This document shows positions 1 through 11,576 of a stretch of 64,000 nucleotides of DNA, one piece after another (the first letter of the stretch is position 1; each line of letters starts with the position of its first letter). The notes beneath the pieces were generated by a model, which saw nothing but the letters and a program-made list of their open reading frames with translations, had not been told where the DNA came from and ran no database searches. Source of the DNA: Takakia lepidozioides (Eukaryota; Streptophyta; Takakiopsida; Takakiales; Takakiaceae); NCBI GenBank assembly GCA_030704615.1, contig CM060734.1, positions 868,001-932,000 on the forward strand, in the 5' to 3' direction. Position numbers and translations under genes: made by a program.

Positions 1-1208
1 CCAGTCCCAGATTGCGATCTCTCTTTTCTCCCGCCTTTCAAGTCCAGTACGAACACACAGTGAGGAGCTTGGCAATTGGTGGAAGCGACATGTATAGCGA
101 TGAAATATCGCAACAAAGCAATTAGCCGCATTGGAATGACAGCAAGTCAGGACGACTTCAAACGGCAAAGCGTGGACTTGTTAGCGGTGCGGGACAATTG
201 GAGGGGACTCCGGACAACCTATGACTCAGTGGCAGGGTCAAAGACCCCAGAGCCATCACCGGGATTTGATTTCCAAATATACCACAAAATATGTGTGTAG
301 TGAAAATACGACGAATGGCGAGAAGCGCAACGTTTTACCACCGATGGAGCTGAGAATTTACAGGCTGATACGGGGTATATAATTGTAGTTTGTCACTAAG
401 TTTGGTGATTTATGGAGCTGATTAGCAGCAGGGCCAAATTATTGAGTCGACGGCACTCACAAGGCCTATTATTTGCATTTCTACTTCTTGGATGGATGAA
501 AAATCCTGGAATTCGCCTTGAGGAGCTGGATGGATGAAATGACAACTCGCGCCAACTCCAATTGGATGGATGAAAAGACAGCTTTCATTTGCCTCTAAGA
601 CTTTTCATCCATGTGGAATAGTATATTATAGATCCTCCAAAGAAACAACAGTTTAATGAATATTTTCCGTTAGTCTATTAGGCACAAGTATAAAAGAGGG
701 GGCAAGGCTTCTCTTATTCTTCATCTAGCTCATTTGCTTAGTTTCCTCTTGCTTGTTGTTGTAGTGTTTGCTAGCTTTTGGCTTGAGGAGGGGCTAGATC
801 CTAGGGAGTGAAGCTTGAAGCTCCCTAGTTAGATAGGATTCTTGTAAGCTAAGGCAAAGTGGCCTAGCTTGTGGGCCTTTGAGCCATTTTCATTTGTGAA
901 GGAAGAGGACAATTTCATGTGGAGGAAAGTGACTTGAGGACGAGTAGGAGGGGCTGGTATGGACTTATGGATGAGAGCCCAAGTGGAGGCCGCATAGAGT
1001 ACCATTACTTGAGTCGATAGAGCATCCCAAGCACTCTCGCATAGAAAGGTTGATCCCATCTTACCATTTTCACCATTTGTGTATGTGATTCATTTATTTT
1101 CCAAGCAAAGCTTGAAGTTGAAAATCTGATTTAGACTCTTCAAAAGAGGAGAGTGCATTGTGGAATCCCATTATTTCATGTCTAGAAGTGACAAGGGGAA
1201 GACCCCAT
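1..1208. other. Gene-free stretch with LTR-like promoter and GGATGGATGAA repeats
   Basis: I see no convincing coding region here. Three direct copies of a GGATGGATGAA word lie near 490, 528 and 565, and an inverted copy (TTTTCATCC) is at about 602. Downstream a TATA-like box is followed by a pyrimidine-rich tract and a stretch resembling the transcribed part of a retrotransposon LTR. This may be the LTR or UTR of an unrecognised element; no partner copy is in the window. Confidence 0.4.
689..696 (+). promoter_or_regulatory. TATA-box-like motif
   Basis: TATAAAAG followed by a G-run and then a CT-rich tract about 30 bases on is the arrangement expected of an RNA polymerase II start in an LTR. 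No gene follows directly, so the assignment is weak. Confidence 0.35.
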
Positions 1209-1528
1209 AGTCTTGGCCCACCCACCACGGCCCCAATGGACCGTGATGAGTCCCAAGACTCCCCACGACTCTCACCACAAGGTCTCAGCCCTATGGTGAG
1301 TCCTATGCCACCCCCACTAAGACCCACTAAGCTACCACCACCCCTCGTGGAACCACCCCCACCGCACCGGTGTGCGGGGCTCCACCTAGTGAGTGCCTCT
1401 GCTTCCTTGAGTGCCTTGGGCACTCAAGGGTGCTTCAGCCCCCATACCTATTGTTGCCACTGCCCCCACCATAGGGGCAGCCCCTCTTGTGTCCCAACCC
1501 CCTGCCCTCAAGGCAAAGGGCCGCGACA
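1209..1528 (-). mobile_element. Ty3 chromovirus LTR fragment, reversed
   Basis: This matches the outer half of the LTRs at 2040-2763 and 11577-12301, in the same orientation as the latter, and ends with the LTR terminus GGGCCGCGACA. The inner half with TATA box and PBS-adjacent end is missing. It lies in opposite orientation to the composite element at 2040. It is a relic of another insertion or part of a rearranged nest. Confidence 0.8.
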
Positions 1529-2039
1529 CTTACACTTGAGATCTTCTATAACAGCTCACATTAGATGGCAGGTTGATTATCTGACGCATTGTGTCCAGTG
1601 CCGGTATTTTGCAAACCATTACATGATCCGCAGAGAGCATTGTAATTATTGCAACCAATCTCCTCCACCAAAATTCCAGAGGAACAGATCCTAGACTTAA
1701 ACGTAGATTATTTTGCCAACAATTAGGAAAAGATTTTTTCAATTACCAAGAAGAACAGTTCAAGTAACAACGTCTGAAGAAAAAATGGAAGAAACTTCGA
1801 TTAATCAACCCATAGAGCACTTGAATATACATTTGAACGGACAAGACTCTAAAGTTCTGAATCCTCAATATCATCTCTATCTGTAGGCCCGACCAAACCC
1901 AGTAGCCCGACATCTAATCCACCGTTGAGTCCGAGAGGTTCAATGGCGCAATCGCAACCACCTCCGGCACCTCCGGATATCCCAATCGTGGTGCCAGCAG
2001 GTTTGGCTCCATTACCACTACCGGGTCACTAGCCTTGGT
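1529..2039. other. Short anonymous stretch between two LTRs
   Basis: About 500 bases separate the reversed LTR fragment from the forward LTR. One plus frame reads through a Cys-rich word (CVQC, later HCNYC) near 1590-1650, but spacing does not match a standard zinc knuckle and the frame stops at once. I see no other feature. Confidence 0.3.
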
Positions 2040-2763
2040 TGTCGCGGCCTTTTGCCTTGAGGGCAGGGGGGTCGGGACACATGAGGGGTTGCCCCTGTGG
2101 TGGGGGCAGCGGCGGCGATAGGTATGGGGGGCTGAAGCACCCTTGAGTGCCCAAGGCACCCAAGGAGGCGGAGGCGCTCACTAGGTGGAGCCCCGCACAC
2201 CGGGTTGCGGTGGGGTGGCTCCACAAGGGTGGTGGTAGCTTAGCGGGACTTAGTGGGGTGGCATAAGACTCACCATGGGGGCGGAGACCTCGTGGTGGGA
2301 GTCGTGGGGAGTCTTGGGACTCATCACGGTCCATAGGGGCCGTGGTGAGTGGGCCAAGACTCACCGCGACTCATCACCGGGAGTCGAGGGTTTTCGTGGT
2401 GGTTCGCCATAAAATGGCATGGCTGGTTGTGAAACCCCCGCGGACAGCTACAGAAGTATATATAGGGAGTAGTAACCCCGAGAACGGTGCAAGCCCGTTG
2501 GTGACCAAAAACTAGTGAGTAAGCGAGCGAGCCGGAAAGCGACCAAAGAGTGGGGAGCTGTTCCGGACTGCCACTACCAAAGGGAATTCCCGCTGGTTCC
2601 AAATCGGCGGAGGGTTCTTTGGGAGAACAAAGGGGGGCCGTTATGCCCCGGTGAGCAGCCGAAGCTCCAAGTTGGCCCGGCGGCCAGGTTGGGAGTCAGG
2701 CGCGCGCATCAAAGCGAGTAACTATGACTTGAGGGGGAGCTTACCGAAGTGAGGTGCGCGACA
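2040..2763 (+). repeat. 5' LTR of composite Ty3 element
   Basis: It begins TGTCGCGG and ends GCGCGACA (TG...CA termini), 724 bases. It corresponds in reverse complement to the LTRs at 11577-12301 and 17816-18542, and the primer binding site follows directly. Confidence 0.9.
2457..2464 (+). promoter_or_regulatory. LTR TATA box
   Basis: TATATATA followed by GGGAG, present at the equivalent place in the other LTRs (about 7200 in a weakened form; 11877-11883 and 18116-18122 reversed). It is the likely core promoter of the element. Confidence 0.6.
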
Positions 2764-2777
2764 CTTGGTATCAGAGC
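2764..2777 (+). other. Primer binding site, tRNA-iMet type
   Basis: TTGGTATCAGAGC immediately after the LTR is the classical complement of the 3' end of initiator tRNA-Met used by many plant LTR retrotransposons. The second gag copy has the same site at 7511 with one change (TCAAAGC). Confidence 0.85.
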
Positions 2778-4320
2778 TTAGAGTTCAGTATGCGATCGAC
2801 CTTGGGATTGGCCTCATCATGGGGTTGGGCAAGCCGAAGCGAAAGCGGAACGGCCCAAAAGATGATGATCCTGGTGAGCCCGATGGGGGCGACGTGTCAC
2901 CGAGGCGGCCGTTTGAGGAAGCGATGCATGTTTCCGAAAACGAGGCCGCTCAAGAGCGGGAGGAATCCAAGGAGTCGGAGCCCGAGGAATCCTTGAGAGC
3001 TCCGACAAACCAAGAGATGCCTCCCATGCCGGCAGCCTTTGGGAAGGGTTGTTGGCGCAGTTTGGCGGGACGTTGAAAAACGTGTTGAAGGCGGCTAATG
3101 CCACTTCCACTAAGGCAAAGTTTAAGGTGAAGCCTAAGGAACCCGACACCTTCGAGGGCGTCCGAAATCGGAAGGCACTCAACACCTGGCTCCTGGAGCT
3201 AGAGCAGTACTTCCGGGCGGCCAAGTTGAGTGACGAGGATCGGGTGGAAGTGGCTCCCACCTATTTGAGGGGCTATGCTCAACAATGGTGGCAGAAACGC
3301 CTTCACGACCGAGGTCCAAACCCGGAAACCTTGAACTGGAGTGGGTTCAAGGAATTGATGAAGAGATAGTTTGTGCCCCTCAACGCGTCCTGGCTTGCCC
3401 GAGACAAGATGAGGAATTTGAAGCAAACAGATGACATTCGGGGGTATGTCCAGGCTTTCAATGTGCTGTTGCTCAAAGTCGCGGACATGGCAGAACCAGA
3501 AATGGTCTTCAACTTTGTGGCGGGACTGGCCCCATGGGCCAGGCGGAAGTTGGAGGAGAAGCCACCCAAGACTTTGAACGAGGCAATTGAGAGGGCTGAA
3601 TGTTTCTCGGATGTCCCTAGGGGTGAGAGACAAGGCCATACGGAGCTGAACCACAAGAAGACCTGGCGGGAAGGTGACTCCTCCCGACCGGAAAAGAAGT
3701 GGGATAGGCCACGCGGCGACAATGGCATGTGGAAATCGAAGGGATGGCCTTTACACGTCAAGGCGGCACCCGGTGCTTCGAAAGGAAAAGCGGGTGGAGC
3801 GGCTTATGGCGGACAGAAGGTGACCTTTGATGGAGTGTGTTTCAATTGCGGGGAGCTCGGGCACATGGCCAAGAAGTGCACGAAACCTCGACAATTGAAC
3901 ATGACTCGGGCAACCACGGAGCTGTCGGAAGATACCATCAGTCGCTTGATGGAAGCGGTGGTCGCCAGGACTTGCAAGGTAGGCAACTATTCTTGTGAGT
4001 TGTATCAGGAAACTGGCGCCCTACGTAAAGGGAGTCAGTTATTGTTCGTGGATGGGATAATATCCGGAACTAACGTGTCGTTGTTGGTGGACACAGGAGC
4101 GTCGCACTCCTTCATGACGCCGGCGGCGGCGCGAAAGTTGGGACTCCCGACAAGTGACGTGGGGGCCTCTATTGAGGTGCGTTCTGCCAAAGGAGAACCA
4201 CAGTTGACGACAAAGTTGGCGTTTGATGTTCCTCTTCAACTAGGGAGTTGGGAGGGACGTGAGAACTTCACCATCTGCGAGATCGATGGAGTAGATCTCA
4301 TTTTGGGGATGACTTTTTGA
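2765..4320 (+). pseudogene. gag and protease of Ty3 copy 1, broken
   Basis: Reading frames 2765-3076, 3049-3369 and 3373-4320 together give a Ty3 Gag. It has an acidic basic-tailed N-terminus, a capsid region, a CCHC zinc knuckle near 3838-3880 (CFNCGELGHMAKKC) and a retropepsin active site LVDTGASHS near 4085. A frameshift at about 3050-3065 and a TAG at 3367-3369 break it. The intact relative at 17814-16148 has CAG where this copy has TAG. The product would have been the particle protein plus protease of a retrotransposon. It is not functional as it stands. Confidence 0.85.
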
Positions 4321-6847
4321 GCAAATCCGGAGCGGTCATAGATGGCCGCAAGAGAGTAGTCACGCTGCCTTGTGGGAATGGTAGCGAGGTCTTACGAGTG
4401 TCGGAAACGCCCAAATCCGTGGGAGGGCGAATAAAACCTTCTGTCAGCAAGGGAGTGGGCCGTGGAGGAGGCACACAAGCCCCAGTTTTTGCTTTACATT
4501 AGAGAAGTGAAAGGAGAGGCGATGGGGAGCCGAGCCCAGATTGGATCAAGGGGATTTGGAGAAATACCAGGATGTGATGCCAGAGGATTTACCAAGCGGC
4601 TTGCCACCACGAAGAGGAGTTGACCACAAGATTGAGGTGACACCGGGAACAGAACCGCCTGCCAAGGCACCCTACCGGTTGAGCCACAGGGAGTTGGTCG
4701 AGCTGAAGACTCAGCTCAAGGATCTAATGTCAAAGGGGTACATCCGGCCGAGTAAGTCACCTTACGGAGCCCCGGTGCTATTCGCAGACAAGAAGGATGG
4801 GACGCTGCGGATGTGTGTCGATTACAGGGCTTTGAATAAGGTGACTATCAAAAATCGGTACCCTTTGCCAAGGATCGACGACCTCTTCGATCGGTTGGCA
4901 GGAGCGAAGTATTTCAGCCGGATCGACTTGCGCTCCGGCTATCATCAATTCGGGTGGCGGAAGGAGATGAGGAGAAGACCGCGTGCAGGACAAGGTATGG
5001 TTCATATGAGTTCTTGGTGATGCCTTTTGGGCTCACCAATGCACCAGCGACATTTAGCACGCTGATGAACAGCCTTTTCCAGGAGTGGTTGGATGACTTT
5101 GTGATCGTGTACATCGACGACATCTTGGTGTACTCGAAAACAAAGGAGGAGCACCTGGAGCACCTCAAAAGGGTGTTCCAAAAATTACGAGAAGGGAAGC
5201 TGTATGCCAAAGCTTCAAAGTGCGAATTCGGGGTCACAAAAGTGGAGTTCCTGGGGCATGTGATTACACAGGATGGGATCAAAATGGATGACAGAAGGTG
5301 AGGGTGATCTTGGACTGGGAGCCTCCGACTTCGGTCCCGGGAGTGCGATCCTTCCTAGGACTCGCCTCCTATTACCGGAAGTATGTGAGAAATTTTGCCA
5401 AGATCACGGGGCCGTTGTCGGACCTTCTGTGTAAATCCAAAGTCTGGGTATGGAACACATTTTGTGGCCAAGCTTTTGGTGAATTGAAGCACCGGATGGC
5501 GGAAGCTCCAGTCTTGAAAATCCCGGAGTTCGATCGTCCATTCATACAGATGCGTCGGACTTTGCGATTGGGGGTGTACTTATGCAAGATGGACGTCCAG
5601 TGGCTTACGAAAGTAAGAAACTGAATGAAGTGGAGCGACGGTGGCCGACGCACAAAAAAGAGATGAAGGCGGTGGTGCATTGCCTTGAGCTTTGGCGCCA
5701 CTATGTTGGTTCCAACCCAGTGAAGGTGTTCACGGACAATGTCACAGTGAAGTATTTTGCCACGCAGCCCAAGTTGTCCCCAAAACAACTTAGGTGGCAA
5801 GATACTTTGGCGGTGTTCGACGTGGATATCCAGTACAAACCGGGACGGGACAATGTGGTGGCCGATGCTTTAAGTAGAAAGCAGCAGCTCTTGTTGGTGT
5901 ACAAGGGTGAGACGGCGCTCCAAAGGAAGATCCGGAAGGCTTGCCGGAAGGATGAGCTGGCGAAGTCCGTGATGCAGGACTTGAGGATGGGGGTTAAATC
6001 GCAGTTCCACTTGCAAAATGGACTGCTCCGGTATAAGCAAAAACGTCTCTACGTGCCAAAGGGAGGGATCAGAGATAGCCTCTTGAGAGAATGCCATGAT
6101 AGCCCGCTTGCGGGCCACGGCGAAGCCAAGCGCACTGCGGCACTCCTGAAGAAAGAGTATTTCTGGCCCAAACTGAGGGAGGAGGCAGAGGAGTATGTCA
6201 AGACATGCACCACATGCCAACAAAACCGGAGCGAGTACAAAAAGCAAGCGGGGCTGTTACAACCCTTGTCGATTTCAAAGGGGACTTGGGAAAGCGTCTC
6301 GATGGATTTCATGACTGCTATGCCGCTGTCAAAAGGATTTGATGCAATCATGGTGGTGGTGGATAGGTTCAGTAAAATGGGCCATTTCATCCCCACCAAG
6401 GAGACGGTAACGGCGCAAGAGACAGGGCGACTTTACTTCGCCCACGTCTTAAAGCATCATGGAGTCCCGAAGGATATAATCTCGGACCGCGATCCAAAGT
6501 TTACGAGTAAATTTTGGAGGGCACTTTGGAAGAAGATGGGGACGAGGCTGAAGATGAGCACCACCTTCCGACCTACGACCGACGGCCAAACCGAAAGAGT
6601 GAATTCCGTAGTGAAGCAGATCTTGCGGAATTACGTGTCGGCAGACCAAACAGACTGGGTGGAACACTTAGACGCGGCAGAGTTCTATTATAATAACACA
6701 GAACACTCCGCAACGGGAGTTTCCCCTTTCGTATTGGTCTATGGAAAAGCACCTCTGGTGCCGACAAGTTGGGCCGCCCAGGACGTTGAGGAACCGGCAG
6801 TAGCGGCGGTACTGGAAGAACGCGAGCGTTTGTTGAAGCTCGCAAAG
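4321..6847 (+). pseudogene. pol of Ty3 copy 1 (RT, RNase H, integrase), broken
   Basis: Fragments at 4541-5020, 4954-5301, 5298-5624 and 5582-6865 give an RT with YIDDILVYS catalytic box (about 5110-5140), an RNase H region and an integrase. The integrase has an HHCC zinc region (about 6090-6230), core aspartates in VVDRFSK and SDRDPKF, and glutamate in TDGQTERV. At least three frameshifts are visible. Coding similarity ends near 6847 inside the integrase C-terminal region, where the following LTR starts, so the GPY/F module and chromodomain seen in the element at 13150-13761 are absent. Confidence 0.87.
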
Positions 6848-7510
6848 TGGCAGTGGCAGCGATAGGTACGGGGGGCTGAAGCACCCTTGAGTGCCCAAGG
6901 CACTCAAGGAGGCGGAGGCGCTCACTAGGTGGAGCCCCGCACACCGAGTTGCGGTGGGGGTGGCTCCACAAGGGGGGGTGGTAGCTTAGCGGGACTTAGT
7001 GGGGGTGACATAGGACTCACCATAGGGCGGAGACCTAGTGGTGGGAGTCGTGGGGAGTCTTGGGACTCATCACGGTCCAATGGGGCCGTGGTGGGTGGGC
7101 CAAGACTCACCGCGACTCATCACCGGAAATCGAGGGTCTTCGTGGTGGTTCGCCATAAAATGGCATGGTTGTTTGTGAAACCCCCGTGGACAGTCACAAA
7201 AGTATAGATAGGGAGTAATAACCCCGAGAATGGTGCAAGCCCGTTGGTGACCAAAAACTAGTGAGTAAGCGAGCGAGCCAGAAAGCGACCAAGGAGTGGG
7301 GAGCTATTCCGGACTGCCATCTACCAAAGGGAATTTCCACTAGGCCCAAATTGGTGGAGGGTTTGTTGGGGGAGTAAAGGGGGACCGTTATGTCCTGGTG
7401 AGCAGCCGAAGCTCCGAGTTGGCCCGGCGGCCAGGTTGGGAGTTAGGCGCGCGCATCAAAGCGAGTAACTATGACTTGAAGGGGAGCTTACCGAAGTGAG
7501 GTGCGCGACA
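6848..7510 (+). repeat. 5'-truncated LTR in the middle of the composite element
   Basis: This matches positions about 85 onward of the LTR at 2040 and ends GCGCGACA, directly followed by a PBS. The missing start and its junction with integrase sequence show a deletion across the old 3' boundary of copy 1. Confidence 0.85.
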
Positions 7511-7511
7511 C

Positions 7512-9112
7512 TTGGTATCAAAGCTTAGAGTTCAGTACGCGATCGTCCTTGGGATCGGCCTCATCATGGGGTCGGGCAAGCCGAAGCGAAAGCGGAACGG
7601 CCCAAAAGATGATGATCCTGGTGAGCCCGATGGGGGCGACGTGTCACCGAAGCGGCCATTTGAGGAAGCGATGCATGCTTTTGAAAGCGAGGCCACTCAA
7701 GAACGGGAGGAATCTGAGGAGTCGGAGCCCGAGGAATCCCTGAGAGCTCCGACAGACCAACAGATGCCTCCCATGCTAGTAGCCTTTTGGGAAGGGTTGT
7801 TGGCGCAGTTTGGTGGGACGTTGAAAGACGTGTTGAGGGCGGCTAATGCCACTTCCACTAAGGCAAAGTTTAAGGTGAAGCCTAAGGAACCCGGCACCTT
7901 CGAGGGCGTCCGAAATCGGAAGGCACTCAACACCTGGCTCTTGGAGCTAGAGCAGTACTTCCGGGCGGCCAAGTTGAGTGACGAGGATCGGGTGGAAGTG
8001 GCTCCCACCTATTTGAGGGGCTATGCTCAACAATGGTGGCAGAAACGCCTTCACGACCGAGGTCCAAACCCGGAAACCTTGAACTGGAGTGGGTTCAAGG
8101 AACTTATGAAGAGATAGTTTGTGCCCCTCAACGCGTCCTGGCTCGCCCGGGACAAGATGAGGAATCTGAAGCAAATGAATGACATTCGGGTATATGTTTA
8201 GGCTTTCAATGTGCTGTTGCTCGAAGTCACGGATATGGCAGAACCAGAAATGGTCTTCAACTTTGTGGCGGGACTGGCCCCATAGGCCAGATGGAAGTTG
8301 GAGGAGCCACCCAAGACTTTGAATGAGGCAATTGAGAGGGCAAAGACAAGGCCGTACGGAGCTGAACCACAAGAAGACCCGGCGGGAGGGTGACTCATTT
8401 CGACCGGAAAAGAAGTGGGATAGGCCACGCGGCGACAATGGCACGTGGAAATCGAAGGGAGGGCTACACGCCAAGACGACACCTGGTGCTCCGAAAGGAA
8501 AATCAGGTGCGACGCCTTATGGCGGACAAAAAGCGACCTTCGATGGAGTGTGCTTCAATTGTGGGGAGCCCGGGCACATGGCCAAGAAGTGTACGAATGC
8601 CTGACAATTGAATATGACTCGGGCAACCACGGAGTTGTCCGAAGCTTCTATCAACCGCTTGTTGGAGGCGGTGGTCACCAAGACTTGCAAGGTAGGCAAC
8701 TACTCTTGTGAGTTGTATCAGGAAACTGGCGCCTTGCGTAAAGGGAGTCAGTTAATGTTTGTGAGTGGGATAATCTCCGGAGCTAACGTGTCGTTGTTGG
8801 TGGACACAGGAGCGTCGCACTCCTTCATGACACTGGCAACGGCACGGAAGTTGGACTCCCGACAAGTGCAGTGAGAACCTCTATTGAGGTGCGTTCTGAT
8901 AAAAGAAAACCACAATTGGCGACGAGGTTGGCGTTCGATGTTCTTCTTCAGCTCGAGAGTTGGGAGAGACGTGAGAACTTCACCATTTGCGAGATCGAGG
9001 CAGTGGATCTCATTTTGGGGATGACCTTTTTTAGCAGATCCGGAGCGGTCATAGATGGCCGCAAGAGAGTAGTCACGCTACCGTGTGGGAATGGTGGCGA
9101 AAGTTGGGGATT
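7512..9112 (+). pseudogene. gag and protease of Ty3 copy 2, truncated
   Basis: The frames 7512-8117, 8323-8604, 8608-8874 and 8871-9110 repeat the gag of copy 1, including the zinc knuckle ([14 protein letters not shown], about 8552-8593) and protease LVDTGASHS (about 8798). It has the same TAG at 8115-8117 as copy 1, further frameshifts and a stop after the zinc knuckle. Similarity ends at about 9112 where it abuts the last exon of the minus-strand unnamed gene. All of RT, RNase H and integrase are missing. Confidence 0.85.
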
Positions 9113-9416
9113 TCTCCCGGGCACCTCTCCAAGGGACACCAGTCGACCTTTTGGTAGTTCGACCCGAGTCCACGTAATTGAAGATTACATCATCCTCCAC
9201 AGGCTTGCAGGTGGAGTCAATGTGAGCTGCAAGGTCCCTCAACTGGAACTCAGCAATACCAGGAGAAAGAGTGTCCTTCCGCACCCTCACTAGGCACAAA
9301 GCTTCGAACACCCAAGTCTGCCAAAAATCACGAAGAGAGCATGAGCAAAAAGACACAACCTACTTTTGACACTTTATGAAGAACCACGAAACTTTAATTC
9401 AAAGGAACGAACTCAC

Positions 9417-9754
9417 TTTCTGCCCTGGGAACTCGCCCTTCGTAAGAGGCAGAGCGTTGATGCATGTCCAAGTTTTGATGACACGAAACCCGGAAGCTTT
9501 CATGTAGCTGAAAAGAGTTCTCCGTGCTGACATGTCATTTGACTGCATGAGAAGAAGACCCCCCGAGTCAGAAAGAAATTTGTTGCTGAATGAGAAAGCC
9601 CACTGCCAGTAACGAGAATCCAATTTGTTCCAAGTGGGGGTTGCATTGGAAGGCAACACATCATGGACAGACAAACCGTCAGGAATGTCTAGCACCACAA
9701 GGTCAGTGGCGTATGCCTGCTGAACTCCATTCACCCAATCTGGCCTTTTGTGAC
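9417..9754 (-). pseudogene. Exon 7 of minus family copy: methyltransferase-like segment
   Basis: The exon is flanked by an acceptor (TTATAG) and a donor (GTGAGT). The peptide has WVNGVQQAYATDLVVLDIPDG, then a hydrophobic strand LLLMQS and GFRVIKTWTCIN. Order and spacing recall N6/N4 amino-methyltransferases (motif IV, then the next beta strand), but DPPY is replaced by DIPD. The plus copy (32413-32752) shows the same exon with DLVILEIRDG, so the catalytic motif is not conserved within the family. A non-catalytic Rossmann-like domain is possible. Confidence 0.5.
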
Positions 9755-10040
9755 CTATAACCAAAAACAAGAGACAGTGTCACAAGCCTAATCCAAATTC
9801 AACACGAAATCAATCTCGTTGACAAGCCAGAATGAGTTGCCAAAACAAAATCATTCATACCACAGTTAAGACATATGTGCTTACCTGAGTAAGGAACGAA
9901 ACAAGCATGTCCCATGATTTCGACGGTACCCCTTTGAATGTGGACTTCCTGGATTCCATCACTGCCAGAAAACTTTCATTCATCATCTTACGATGGAACT
10001 GGCCCAAAACCCTAGATGGATGTTCTCTCGCCTCGAAAGG
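9755..10040. other. Intron 6 of the minus family copy
   Basis: Non-coding sequence between exons 6 and 7. Unlike the matching intron of the plus copy (32274-32412), it shows no clear palindrome. Confidence 0.45.
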
Positions 10041-10491
10041 CTACTCCCTCGACTTTGTTGTTCTCCTATCCCTCCTAGTTGGAGAAGGGTGTCTTTCAGC
10101 GACCTCTGATAGGCCCTGTTCCTGCAGAGTTGCACTCTTCCCCTTCCCCTTCGGATCCTCGGCAATCTTCCCCTTCCGTTTTGGAGTAGCAGATTTCTCA
10201 GGCTCTTTTGCAGCCAGAGCTTGAATGATTTTGTCCTGAATGTCTTTGTCAGCAAGTGGGGCAAGTGCCGCGGCGTTGTTGTTAAGGTTTCTCAAAACCA
10301 CTTCATCGAATGGTGTGTCCTGTTTTGGCAGATCGAGGTACCACCCACAGTCTCTGAAGTGCGCCCTACTCCAGTCTCTGGCAATACCAGCCGTGTACAT
10401 TGTCTTGTCGTTGGAGGGGTCAGCCCATGAATAGATGAAGTCAGGGTCATCGCTAAGGTACTTTCCCAGTATGAGGACATGTTACATGTAC
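10041..10491 (-). pseudogene. Exon 6 of minus family copy, Lys/Pro-rich tail
   Basis: It begins after acceptor GATTCAG. It contains GKYLSDDPDFIYSWADPSND and DWSRAHFRDCGWYLDLP, matching the plus copy near 31670-31830, then a Lys/Ser/Pro-rich linker. A TAA at 10484-10482 lies where the plus copy has a Lys codon. Confidence 0.6.
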
Positions 10492-10614
10492 CTGAATCAC
10501 TCACACCCAAAACCCAGACAGTCATTCGATCTGAATAGCACACAGATCACATCTCACGAGAAGGGTATTGGAATGGAGATCAGTAACTCGTTGAAACTAA
10601 CATTTATCAGCCAG

Positions 10615-11415
10615 AATCAACCTTGCGTTGACACAATGTTGATTCCAGCTGAAAAGAAAAACCCCAAACCTGCTGAAGTGCACTTTCAACGAGCACTTAC
10701 GAGAGGGAAAGCCCATTATCCTAACCCATCGCATGCACAACATGGAATCCCCAATCAACCTTGCGTTGACGCAAAGTAGATTGGCGGATCCACATATGAT
10801 AATGTTGCATGAAAAAAGACAGTGATTGACAAGCGGAATTCAACATTGCGTCAACGCAAGGTTGTTTTCATGAACAAAAGAAATGAAAAACAGTGCTAGA
10901 AAACAACCATCTAAAGATCTGTTTGTATGGATATTCAACCTTGCGTTGACGCAAGGTTGAATACCTCTGCTGGAAAAACCTGTCCATGGTATTTGATAAC
11001 TTTAACTTTCCTACAATTGTATGGAAATCGGGCTATTTCTGTGGGACATTTCTAGCAATCCATACCGTCAAACAACGTTGCGTCAACGCAAGGCTGTTTG
11101 GTGGTACAGTGTCAGCTCTAACGACATTTCACTCCAAACAGACTTTATGTTCATCCTGGCAGCAACGGAACTGGAAACGACAGCAAATAACAGCCCAAGA
11201 ATACATAAGACCTACATAGCCTGGCCCTTCATCAACCTTGCGTTGACGCAAGGTTGATTTGCCTTGCGGATTTTGCCCTTTAACATGCAAAAAATGACAT
11301 CATTGGATCCCCCAAGTACAGGAAAATGAAACCAAAACCACTTGTACATGAAGATCAAGACACTGGCGTGGCAGCCGGGATACAAGCTTGCATTAACGCA
11401 ATGTTGCTCGGCTGC
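10615..11415. repeat. Palindrome array A: seven imperfect hairpins in intron 5
   Basis: Palindromes lie at 10615-10644, 10753-10782, 10838-10865, 10932-10963, 11069-11100, 11231-11258 and 11371-11415. The core half-site is TCAACCTTGCGT, with its complement after a central TG or CA. At 10932 the arms are perfect over 15 bases. Outer arms differ by copy but stay complementary: TATT/AATA at 10932, CAAAC/GTTTG at 11069, GCAGCCG/CGGCTGC at 11371. They sit between exons 5 and 6. The matching intron of the plus copy carries palindromes with a different core. Confidence 0.88.
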
Positions 11416-11576
11416 ACGTCCAGAGCCCTCAGACCTCCCTCAAAACCTGCATATTCGTAATTCTCCATAGAAAACACGACACAAGAATACTGAAACATAC
11501 ACTTCTAGTACCACATTTGTTTCTTGGAGGTCACACCTGTACAACACTCGTTTCATTGCTTGCTCGCTGTTGTGTT

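Larger units (their letters stand above)
2040..9112 (+). mobile_element. Composite, partly deleted Ty3 chromovirus: LTR - gag/pol - LTR - gag
   Basis: Order: a 5' LTR (2040-2763), a PBS, gag and pol with several frame breaks, then a second LTR lacking about its first 85 bases (from about 6848), a second PBS and a second gag and protease stopping abruptly at about 9112. No 3' LTR follows. The first copy loses its integrase tail and chromodomain at about 6847, where sequence jumps into the LTR. The layout suits two elements joined through a shared LTR by unequal recombination, followed by deletion at both inner junctions. Relatedness to the intact element at 11577-18542 is obvious throughout. 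Confidence 0.88.

Noticed and set aside
76-300. 74-residue frame at the window start
   Set aside because: No recognisable motif or codon pattern, and no neighbouring exon.
1560-1694. Zinc knuckle of another gag near 1590-1650
   Set aside because: Cys/His spacing does not fit CCHC and the frame is short and isolated.
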